Assembly: GCA_966210515.1 (NCBI GenBank)
Contig: CBIHLM010000005.1
Coordinates: 1 to 64,000 of the forward strand
Reading direction: 5' to 3'
Length of the DNA: 64,000 nucleotides
Source: Paradesertivirga sp966210515
Lineage (GTDB): Bacteria > Bacteroidota > Bacteroidia > Sphingobacteriales > Sphingobacteriaceae
The notes under the pieces are model-generated. The model saw nothing but the letters and a program-made list of their open reading frames with translations, searched no databases and was not told where the DNA came from. Both the position numbers and the translations under genes were made by a program. This document shows positions 26,960-33,827 of this stretch, in pieces (positions within the stretch are counted from its first letter, which is position 1; the number at the start of each line of letters is the position of its first letter).

Positions 26960-27427
26960 ATGAAACGAAATAAAAACTTAATCGAGTTGTCCAGAGACCA
27001 CCATCACGGCTTGCTTTTGGGATGGAAAATAAAGCAGGGACTTAAACTGAACACCCCAATTGAGGTGATGGCCGATTATGTGCAGCACTTTTCCGCACAT
27101 GCTTTATTTCCTCATTTCGATGAGGAAGAAAATCAGGTACTCGGTTATCTCGATTTACAGGACAATTTTAGAAAACGCACCATTACAGAGCATTTGGAAA
27201 TCAGGGAAGCGGTGAGGCTTATCGCAGATTCGGCTCTTTGTGATAAAGACGCACTCATGAATCTGGCACACAAGGTAGAGGCACATATTCGATTTGAGGA
27301 GCGTGAGTTATTTCCGTACATCGAAACACTTTTAACCGAAGAGGAACTTGATGAAATGGGCAAACTTATAAACGAACTGCATCAACCGTATTTAGAAACT
27401 TATCCAAATGAATTCTGGAACCGGTAG
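26960..27427 (+). CDS. Hemerythrin HHE domain protein
   Basis: A 155-residue soluble protein of the hemerythrin HHE family. The di-iron ligands are visible as the early DHHHGLLLGWK, HFSAHALFPHFDEEEN (H...HxxxE), TEHLEIRE and AHIRFEERELFPYIE. Hemerythrins bind O2 or NO. It is the first gene of an operon with the 403-residue membrane protein and norB, three bases before the next ATG, so it probably senses, carries or scavenges NO. No signal peptide, so cytosolic. Confidence 0.92.
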   Translation: MKRNKNLIELSRDHHHGLLLGWKIKQGLKLNTPIEVMADYVQHFSAHALFPHFDEEENQVLGYLDLQDNFRKRTITEHLEIREAVRLIADSALCDKDALMNLAHKVEAHIRFEERELFPYIETLLTEEELDEMGKLINELHQPYLETYPNEFWNR

Positions 27428-27430
27428 CGT

Positions 27431-28642
27431 ATGAAGTGGGTAGAAACAATAAACTTTGAACGTAGGACCTTCCTGAATTTTATTTTGCTGGCTTTATTCG
27501 GCGCCTTGTTAAGATACATGTTGTGTTTTCCGTTACCGGCACTAAATTATTTGAATATTCTTCATGCACACTCTCATTTCGCTTTCTCAGGATGGATGTT
27601 TATGGCCCTTGTTATCCTGCTCATAAAACAGATGCCCCCAAAGAACTTACTGGCTTTTAAATGGATTTTGCTGCTTACACAGATAGTCTCTTTTGGAATG
27701 CTCATCGGTTTTTCTTTGCAGGGATACAAAGCCATCTCAATTATCTTTTCTACCCTTTTTCTTTTTATAAGCTATTGGTTTAGCTATGCAGCCTACAATA
27801 AATTGGCTAATAAAGAGGATAAAGTTTCAGAGATGTTGGTTAAAGCCAGCCTTTGGTTTCTTGTTGTTTCATCACTCGGCCCACTGGCTTTAGGCGCTTT
27901 AAAAGCGACCGGCAATACTGGAATTGTTTATCAGAATGCCATCTATTTTTACCTTCATTTTCAAATGAACGGATGGATGTTATTTGCTGCTCTGGCCCTT
28001 ATTTCATCACGTTTTAACAAATTGGATAATTATGCTCAGAAAAACCTGGTGCCTTGGGTGAAGATGTTTATCCTCTCAACAATTCCGCTTTTTTTCATAT
28101 TCACGTTATGGTCGAAACCATCGTTATTGCTACAAATAATTGCACTTGCCGGGGCATTGCTGAACGTGCTAAGCTGGGCTATTATGATTCATAAGCTCAA
28201 AAACAAAGTCGAGAACCTGCCTTTTCTCATCCGAATCGCAGTACTGGCAATTTCAATTAAAGTGGTTTTTCAGGTATTGGTTTGTGTGCCCCAAATAGGC
28301 GAGTGGGCTTTTTCTAACCGCAACCTGATTATAGGTTATGTGCACCTGATAACTCTTGGCTGTATAACGCCTGTCATTTTTAGTTTATTTTTTAAACCGC
28401 GGGTAATAAAAAGCGCTGAAAAGTTTTACGTCTTACTGGTAATTACTTACCTGGCAATTCTTTTTACTCAACCGGTTCTGGGCTTGTTCCATATAGTCAT
28501 CCCTCATTTACAGCAATGCCTTTTGATTGTTTCGCTCTTGTTTTGTTTGTCGGGCATTATCTTTTACAATAAGCTTCTATCTCAATTTAAATCAAAATCA
28601 ATAAGCAATTTTCAAACATCGTTCACTAAAATTTTTCAATGA
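27431..28642 (+). CDS. Polytopic membrane protein with haem-copper-oxidase-like histidine motifs
   Basis: A 403-residue inner-membrane protein with about twelve hydrophobic segments. It is not a family I can name. Three helices carry histidines in a pattern that recalls haem-copper oxidase subunit I: ILHAHSHFAFSGWMF (near residue 45), YFYLHFQMNGWMLF (near 180) and GYVHLITLGCITP (near 300). Compare RPLHTNAVIFAF and VAHVHVGALGWNG in the CcoNO of this window. It sits three bases after hemerythrin and overlaps norB by four bases, so it is co-translated with NO reductase. It could be a divergent oxidase-like or NnrS-like haem protein acting on NO. Confidence 0.75.
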   Translation: MKWVETINFERRTFLNFILLALFGALLRYMLCFPLPALNYLNILHAHSHFAFSGWMFMALVILLIKQMPPKNLLAFKWILLLTQIVSFGMLIGFSLQGYKAISIIFSTLFLFISYWFSYAAYNKLANKEDKVSEMLVKASLWFLVVSSLGPLALGALKATGNTGIVYQNAIYFYLHFQMNGWMLFAALALISSRFNKLDNYAQKNLVPWVKMFILSTIPLFFIFTLWSKPSLLLQIIALAGALLNVLSWAIMIHKLKNKVENLPFLIRIAVLAISIKVVFQVLVCVPQIGEWAFSNRNLIIGYVHLITLGCITPVIFSLFFKPRVIKSAEKFYVLLVITYLAILFTQPVLGLFHIVIPHLQQCLLIVSLLFCLSGIIFYNKLLSQFKSKSISNFQTSFTKIFQ

Positions 28643-30912
28643 AAGCAACAACTAAGCTTTGGATTGCCTTCGGGCTTGTAGTGGGTTTATCCTTCGCGGT
28701 ACTCATTTATTATGGATTCGAAATTTATCAGAAAGCTCCGCCAATTCCCGTCAGAGTCGTAACTACAGATAATACGGAACTATTTTCTGGTCAGGATATA
28801 AAAGACGGCCAGAACGTATGGCAAAGTATGGGCGGACAGGAGGTAGGTTCTATCTGGGGGCACGGGGCCTATGTAGCTCCGGACTGGACAGCAGACTGGC
28901 TTCGCCGCGAGGCTTTGTTCTTTCTCAATTTCTGGGCGAAGCATGATCATCAGTCGACTTACGATCAATTGAATGAGGAGCAGAAAAGTGGTTTGCAAAC
29001 CCGGCTCCAGAAAGAACTTCGTGCTAATACCTATGATCCGGAAACCAGGATTTTAACTGTTTCTCCGCTGCGGGGGATGGCTTTCGAACATCTTCGAAAA
29101 TATTACTCTTCGTTGTTTACAGACGATCCGGCCTTTAATCAGCTAAGGGATGATTATGCCATTGCAAAGAACTCTATCAAAGATCCGAACAGGATGCGGC
29201 AGATGAATACCTTTTTCTTCTGGGCAAGCTGGGCCTGTGTGACTAATCGCCCAGGAGAAACCGTGTCTTATACTCACAACTGGCCGCCGGATAAACTGAT
29301 CGGCAATGTTGCCACCGGCGATTTGATTATGTGGACAGGATTCAGCGTAATCGTGCTGCTTCTGGGAATAGGTCTTCTTGCCTTTTACAATGCTAAAACC
29401 AATGATGCCGATCACGAGGAAACTGTTCCCGAAACTGACCCGATGATGAATTCATCATCAACTCCTTCCATGCGTGCTACCCTCAAGTACTTTTGGATTG
29501 TATCGGCACTTATGCTTGTGCAGGTAATTCTCGGAGTTGTAACCGCTCATTTTGGTGTTGAGGGAGGGGGCTTTTATGGCATTCCTCTTGATGAAATAAT
29601 GCCCTATTCGTTAAGTCGAACCTGGCATGTACAGTTAGGAATATTCTGGATTGCGACTTCATGGTTAGCCACGGGTTTGTATATAGCCCCGGCTGTTTCA
29701 GAATATGAGCCAAAATTCCAAAAACTAGGTGTTAACGTGCTTTTTATTGCACTAATTGTCGTGGTTGTGGGTTCTATGATTGGCCAATGGTATGGAGTTA
29801 TGCAACGTCTTGGTCTGGCAGAGAATTTTTGGATTGGTCACCAAGGATATGAATATGTGGATCTTGGCCGTTTGTGGCAGATATTCCTTTTGGTCGGGCT
29901 TTTCCTATGGTTATTCCTTATGGTGCGGGCCTTACTTCCTGCCCTTCGGAAGAGGACAGGCAGTCGACATTTATTAATCATGTTCATTGTGGCGTCGGCA
30001 GCTATAGCTATGTTTTATGGAGCAGGACTGATGTGGGGACGGCAAACTAACCTGGCCATTGCCGAGTACTGGCGCTGGTGGGTGGTTCATCTATGGGTTG
30101 AAGGTTTCTTCGAGGTATTTGCAACAGTTGTTGCGGCGTTCCTTTTCGTCAGAATGAGGTTACTTAACGAAACATCGGCAACTTTAAATGTGTTGTTTGC
30201 CACCATTATCTTCCTTTCGGGAGGTATTCTCGGAACGTTCCACCATCTTTATTTTTCAGGAACACCGAAAGCAATTATGGCTTTGGGAGCAAGTTTTAGT
30301 GCACTGGAGGTCGTTCCGCTGGTGTTGATTGGCTACGAGGCATATCATAACTATCGCTTAAGCGGAAAAAAAGGATGGGTGAGTGGATACAAATGGCCGA
30401 TCTATTGCCTTATAGCAGTTGCTTTCTGGAACTTTCTCGGCGCCGGTATTTTTGGCTTCATTATAAATCCGCCAATTGCACTTTATTATATGCAAGGATT
30501 AAATACCACTCCATTACACGGCCATACAGCTTTATTTGGTGTTTACGGAGTACTTGGTATTGGTTTAATGCTGTTTGTGCTAAAAGGCCTTTATCGTCAA
30601 AATGTCTGGAAAGATGGTTTGATAGGATTTGCTTTCTGGTCTATTAACATCGGGTTGATGCTGATGGCTCTTTTAAGCCTTCTTCCGATGGGAATGTTGC
30701 AGGCTATCGCCAGCGTAAACGAAGGGATGTGGTACGCACGATCTGCAGAGTTTATGCAGCAACCGGTTATGGAAACATTTCGATGGTTAAGAGCAATAGG
30801 CGATACGATATTCGCGATAGGAACTATAGCTCTGGCCGTGTTTGTAATCGGGCTTAAATTTGGATGGAGCTTCAAAAAGGACGAATTTGATATTCGTTCT
30901 GGAAGAGAATAA
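28639..30912 (+). CDS. norB: Quinol-dependent nitric oxide reductase (qNOR)
   Basis: A 757-residue single-chain NO reductase that reduces 2 NO to N2O with quinol. The N-terminal part (residues 1-225) is the periplasmic cytochrome-c-like fold without a haem site, bounded by membrane helices, as in qNOR (opening with GQDIKDGQNVWQSMGGQEVGS). The remaining twelve helices are the NorB core, with HLWVEGFFEVFATV, HHLYFSGTPKAIM and PLHGHTALFGVYG holding the haem and non-haem iron ligands. Length is typical. It is the last gene of the operon, followed by a strong terminator. Confidence 0.96.
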   Translation: MKATTKLWIAFGLVVGLSFAVLIYYGFEIYQKAPPIPVRVVTTDNTELFSGQDIKDGQNVWQSMGGQEVGSIWGHGAYVAPDWTADWLRREALFFLNFWAKHDHQSTYDQLNEEQKSGLQTRLQKELRANTYDPETRILTVSPLRGMAFEHLRKYYSSLFTDDPAFNQLRDDYAIAKNSIKDPNRMRQMNTFFFWASWACVTNRPGETVSYTHNWPPDKLIGNVATGDLIMWTGFSVIVLLLGIGLLAFYNAKTNDADHEETVPETDPMMNSSSTPSMRATLKYFWIVSALMLVQVILGVVTAHFGVEGGGFYGIPLDEIMPYSLSRTWHVQLGIFWIATSWLATGLYIAPAVSEYEPKFQKLGVNVLFIALIVVVVGSMIGQWYGVMQRLGLAENFWIGHQGYEYVDLGRLWQIFLLVGLFLWLFLMVRALLPALRKRTGSRHLLIMFIVASAAIAMFYGAGLMWGRQTNLAIAEYWRWWVVHLWVEGFFEVFATVVAAFLFVRMRLLNETSATLNVLFATIIFLSGGILGTFHHLYFSGTPKAIMALGASFSALEVVPLVLIGYEAYHNYRLSGKKGWVSGYKWPIYCLIAVAFWNFLGAGIFGFIINPPIALYYMQGLNTTPLHGHTALFGVYGVLGIGLMLFVLKGLYRQNVWKDGLIGFAFWSINIGLMLMALLSLLPMGMLQAIASVNEGMWYARSAEFMQQPVMETFRWLRAIGDTIFAIGTIALAVFVIGLKFGWSFKKDEFDIRSGRE

Positions 30913-30927
30913 GAATAATCGAAAAAA

Positions 30928-30960
30928 CACAAAAGCACGTCCGATGCTTTTGTGCTTTTT
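30928..30960 (+). terminator. Intrinsic terminator after norB
   Basis: CACAAAAGCA (30928-30937) pairs perfectly with TGCTTTTGTG (30945-30954) around a seven-base loop, followed by CTTTTT. Confidence 0.92.
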
Positions 30961-31029
30961 AAGGCTTGCAATACATCGGAAAAACGAATTTGATTATCAC
31001 AATCACTGTAATCTGTAATTCGTGTCAAA

Positions 31030-31078
31030 AGAATAATTATCAATTTAATTCATTATAATAAAAGATATATTTGTCTTT
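31030..31078 (+). promoter_or_regulatory. Promoter of RIC gene with NO-type operator
   Basis: AAAGATATATTTGTCTTT (31061-31078) is the dyad also found upstream of norB, nos and the DGC gene. It contains TATATTTG (31066-31073), an exact match to the Bacteroidetes -7 consensus. There is no TTTG at -33. A degenerate CRP/FNR-like site, AGAAT-AATT-ATCAA (31030-31043), lies 33 bp upstream, the same placement as the perfect one at nos. The 26-base stretch around this dyad is nearly identical to that of the nos promoter. Confidence 0.7.
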
Positions 31079-31096
31079 AATTAAACATACGTAACC

Positions 31097-32038
31097 ATGG
31101 ACATTCTTAATGTAACACTTATCGAACCGCGCTTGAAGCACCCTACTATTTTTGAGAAGTTTGATTCTTTAAAATCCGGTGAGGGTTTTACTATTCATAA
31201 TGATCACGATCCTAAGCCGCTGTACTATCAATTGCTTGGAGAAAGAGGTCAGATATTTACCTGGGAATACCTGGAAGACGGTCCCGAAATCTGGAAAGTT
31301 AGAATCTGTAAAAAGAAAGAAGGGGAGGACGAAGTAACCATTGGCGAAATCGTTGCAAAGGATTTTCGCAAGGCTCAGGTTTTTAAAAAATTCGGAATCG
31401 ACTTTTGCTGCGGCGGTAAGAAAACCTTATCGGAAGTTTGCGAGAAGAAGGGGATTGACCTTCAAAGTGTAGAAGCCCAACTCGAAGCGATTGACAAAGA
31501 AAGCAACGGTACATCGCAAAACTTCCAAAGTTGGAATCTTGACTTCTTATGCGACTATATAATAAATACTCACCACAATTATGTTAGGGAAAGCATACCC
31601 TTCCTGGTTGAGATATCTCAGAAAGTGGCTAGAGTACATGGAGATCATCATCCCGAACTTCTGAAAATCGCAGAGGTTTTCGGCCGTATTGCACATGATT
31701 TAAGTATGCACATGATGAAAGAAGAAAAGATACTGTTTCCGTACATCAAGGAAATGGTTGCGGCACAAAAAGGAAATATAGCTTTGCCTGCTTCGCATTT
31801 TGGTCAGGTTGCTAATCCGATTAACGTGATGGAAATGGAGCACGAAGGTGCCGGGGAGGATCTGGTAGAAATTCGCGAGCTAACAAGCGATTATCTTTTA
31901 CCAGAAGACGCTTGTACATCCTATCGCATACTTTACCAAAAACTTGAAGAGTTTGAACATGACCTTTTCCAGCACGTACATCTGGAGAATAATATTTTGT
32001 TTCCAAAATCAATAGAACTGGAAAAAAATCTTAGATAG
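31097..32038 (+). CDS. ric: Iron-sulfur cluster repair di-iron protein (RIC/ScdA/YtfE) with DUF2249 domain
   Basis: A 313-residue cytosolic protein. Residues 1-78 form a DUF2249 domain. Residues 85-135 are the ScdA_N domain with its CC pair (FKKFGIDFCCGGKKTLSEVC). Residues 150-310 are a hemerythrin-like di-iron domain (NTHHNYV, HGDHHPEL, HMMKEEKILFPYI, MEMEHEGAGED, HVHLENNILFPKS). RIC proteins repair Fe-S clusters damaged by NO or peroxide. The extra DUF2249 at the N-terminus is a fusion compared with E. coli YtfE. It is followed after 24 bp by the first Rrf2 gene, so the two are probably one operon. Confidence 0.94.
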   Translation: MDILNVTLIEPRLKHPTIFEKFDSLKSGEGFTIHNDHDPKPLYYQLLGERGQIFTWEYLEDGPEIWKVRICKKKEGEDEVTIGEIVAKDFRKAQVFKKFGIDFCCGGKKTLSEVCEKKGIDLQSVEAQLEAIDKESNGTSQNFQSWNLDFLCDYIINTHHNYVRESIPFLVEISQKVARVHGDHHPELLKIAEVFGRIAHDLSMHMMKEEKILFPYIKEMVAAQKGNIALPASHFGQVANPINVMEMEHEGAGEDLVEIRELTSDYLLPEDACTSYRILYQKLEEFEHDLFQHVHLENNILFPKSIELEKNLR

Positions 32039-32062
32039 TTTGTTTTAGTATACGGGGAGCCT

Positions 32063-32491
32063 ATGTTATTGTCGAAATCATGTGAATATGCTATTAGAGC
32101 TGGGATCTATATAGCATATAGAAGCAGTAAAAACGAGAAGGCCGGAATTCTGGAAATCTCAGAAGCAATAGGTTCCCCGATACCTTTTACAGCTAAGGTC
32201 TTACAGGCCATGTCGCGCAAGAAAGTGATAAGTTCTCATAAGGGGCCTAACGGCGGATTTTTTATAGAAAATCCTTCGTCTGTATACTTGATTGACATTA
32301 TCAGAGCGATTGACGGCAACCGCCTTTTTACATCTTGCATCATGGGACTTAAAACCTGTTCGGATACAAAGCCTTGTCCTATGCATGATCAAATTAAACC
32401 GATTCGGACACAGTTGTTGATAGAATTTAGCGAAAAATCTGTTTTGGATACTTTAATTGAGGAGGAACAGCAGAAGCATTTTTTAAAGTAG
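32063..32491 (+). CDS. Rrf2 family transcriptional regulator (first of tandem pair)
   Basis: A 142-residue Rrf2-family DNA-binding protein. A winged helix-turn-helix occupies residues 1-70 (SEAIGSPIPFTAKVLQAMSRKKVI, wing GPNGGFFI). Three cysteines at 92, 99 and 105 (C-X6-C-X5-C) match the Fe-S ligands of NsrR/IscR relatives, which have one residue less in the first gap. It follows the RIC gene by 24 bp and has a good Shine-Dalgarno (GGGGAG), unusual in this phylum. An NO-sensing repressor of the NsrR type is the likely role, inferred from neighbours and cysteines. Confidence 0.9.
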   Translation: MLLSKSCEYAIRAGIYIAYRSSKNEKAGILEISEAIGSPIPFTAKVLQAMSRKKVISSHKGPNGGFFIENPSSVYLIDIIRAIDGNRLFTSCIMGLKTCSDTKPCPMHDQIKPIRTQLLIEFSEKSVLDTLIEEEQQKHFLK

Positions 32492-32555
32492 GAAATTGTT
32501 TCATGCCCGTAGAATTTCTGCGGTTAAATCTTTTTCAAATACTCGGCAGAATACT

Positions 32556-32563
32556 TAGGTTTG
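32556..32563 (+). promoter_or_regulatory. -7 element of second Rrf2 gene
   Basis: TAGGTTTG matches the Bacteroidetes -7 consensus TAnnTTTG exactly, 14 bases before the start codon at 32578. It suggests that the second regulator has its own promoter. The shared dyad is not present here. Confidence 0.5.
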
Positions 32564-32577
32564 CAAATATATAAGAT

Positions 32578-33006
32578 ATGATATTATCCAAATCTTGCGA
32601 GTATGCGATACGGGCTTCCATCTATATCGCGTATAAAAGCCATAAAGGGGAGAAGGCAGGGATTGTCGAAATTTCTGAGGCCGTTGGTTCTCCAACCCAT
32701 TTTACTGGCAAAATTCTTCAGGCATTATCAAGAAAAAAAGTTATATCTTCAGTAAAAGGTCCTCATGGTGGTTTTTTTATCACTGATCCTACTTCGGTTT
32801 ATCTTATCGATATTGTTCGGGCTGTAGACGGAAACGAACTGTTTAGTGCGTGCGTAATGGGTTTAAAAAGCTGTTCTGATGTAAAACCCTGTCCGATGCA
32901 TGAGCAGGTGAAACCAATCAGAACCCAGCTGCTGATAGAATTTAGCAAAAAATCGGTCCATGAAATGGTGCAGGAGTTTGAAAAGAAAACATACTTTCTC
33001 AAATAA
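32578..33006 (+). CDS. Rrf2 family transcriptional regulator (second of tandem pair)
   Basis: A 142-residue paralogue of the preceding regulator, identical at about 104 of 142 positions without gaps (73%). The winged helix-turn-helix and the three cysteines at 92, 99 and 105 are kept. Differences cluster in the recognition-helix region (PTHFTGKILQAL against PIPFTAKVLQAM) and the C-terminal helix, so the two may differ in DNA or ligand preference. It lies 86 bp downstream with its own -7 element and immediately upstream of the nos promoter region. Confidence 0.9.
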   Translation: MILSKSCEYAIRASIYIAYKSHKGEKAGIVEISEAVGSPTHFTGKILQALSRKKVISSVKGPHGGFFITDPTSVYLIDIVRAVDGNELFSACVMGLKSCSDVKPCPMHEQVKPIRTQLLIEFSKKSVHEMVQEFEKKTYFLK

Positions 33007-33312
33007 ATTGATGTCATTTAATTTACTCTTCGGGTAGATTCGTTTAGTTTCCACAAGCTTTAATTTTTCTGAAATTTATTTTTGAAATATGATTTAGATC
33101 ATATTTATTCTTTTATTAAAAGATAAATTTGTCTTTAATTAACAGCACGTCACCGGAACACCGATTACGTCATTTACATAATCTAACAGAAATAGAAAAA
33201 TAAATCAAATGATACTAAGTCGACATAAAATTGATACATCCTAGTCGTTTTTTAGTATTAAAATAGAGGATAAAATTGTCTTAACTAACAACTAAATTAT
33301 ATCACACAGGGA
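33007..33312 (+). other. Intergenic region upstream of the nos operon
   Basis: A 306-bp gap holding the nos promoter (described separately at 33085-33136) and, after it, a leader of roughly 175 bases with no coding frame. The leader is AT-rich, and I see no conserved riboswitch in it. Confidence 0.6.
33085..33136 (+). promoter_or_regulatory. nos operon promoter with CRP/FNR palindrome and NO-type operator
   Basis: AAATATGAT (33085-33093) and ATCATATTT (33098-33106) form a perfect palindrome around TTAG; the core ATGAT-N4-ATCAT has CRP/FNR family form. AAAGATAAATTTGTCTTT (33119-33136) is the dyad shared with the RIC, norB and DGC promoters. It covers TAAATTTG (33123-33130), an exact -7 consensus. 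The palindrome centre is about 31 bp from the -7 centre, close to the classical -41.5 activator position, and no TTTG is found at -33, as expected for an activator-dependent promoter. Confidence 0.75.
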
Positions 33313-33810
33313 ATGAAAAATTTAAATTTATTAATGATCGCATTGATTCTAGGGGTGGCCGCAGCTACAAGCAGTTGTGGCGGTAGCAGTCAGAGTGCTT
33401 CATCTGAAGAGTCAACGACAGGATCTTCAGCCGTGACTGAAGAAATCGCGGTAGTCGACCCGGAGGCTAAAAGCGACAGCAAAGGAATTGGCCGCTTTAC
33501 TTCCGTTGAAATTGGATCTGTAGACAAAGCAATGGCCGAAAAAGGTGAAGCCATATTTACCTCAAAATGTTCGGCCTGCCACAAAACAAGCGATGAAAAA
33601 ATTGTGGGTCCTGGCTTGAAAGATGTTACTCTGAGACGCACTCCGGAGTGGATTATGAACATGATAACCAATCCTGAAGAAATGACTAAGAAGGATCCGG
33701 TAGGAAAGGCGCTTTTCGAGAAGCATTTGGTCCAAATGACATTCCAAAATGTATCTGATGACGAGACTCGTCAGATTCTTGAATTCCTTCGTCAGAACGA
33801 CACTAAATAA
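33313..33810 (+). CDS. Lipoprotein cytochrome c of the nos cluster
   Basis: A 165-residue exported cytochrome. The signal ends in a probable lipobox (AAATSSCGGS, Cys at about 22), followed by a Ser/Glu-rich linker and a single class I haem c domain with KCSACHKTSDEKIVGPGL. The distal Met may be the one in HLVQMTFQN. It lies 17 bp upstream of nosZ and is the likely electron donor to N2O reductase, as for cytochromes in clade II nos clusters that lack NosR. Confidence 0.88.
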   Translation: MKNLNLLMIALILGVAAATSSCGGSSQSASSEESTTGSSAVTEEIAVVDPEAKSDSKGIGRFTSVEIGSVDKAMAEKGEAIFTSKCSACHKTSDEKIVGPGLKDVTLRRTPEWIMNMITNPEEMTKKDPVGKALFEKHLVQMTFQNVSDDETRQILEFLRQNDTK

Positions 33811-33827
33811 TTTAAACCTTATAAATC

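Noticed and set aside
32063..33006. The two Rrf2 genes as an assembly duplication
   Set aside because: They differ at about 27% of residues and at many silent positions, with different upstream sequences, so both are real.
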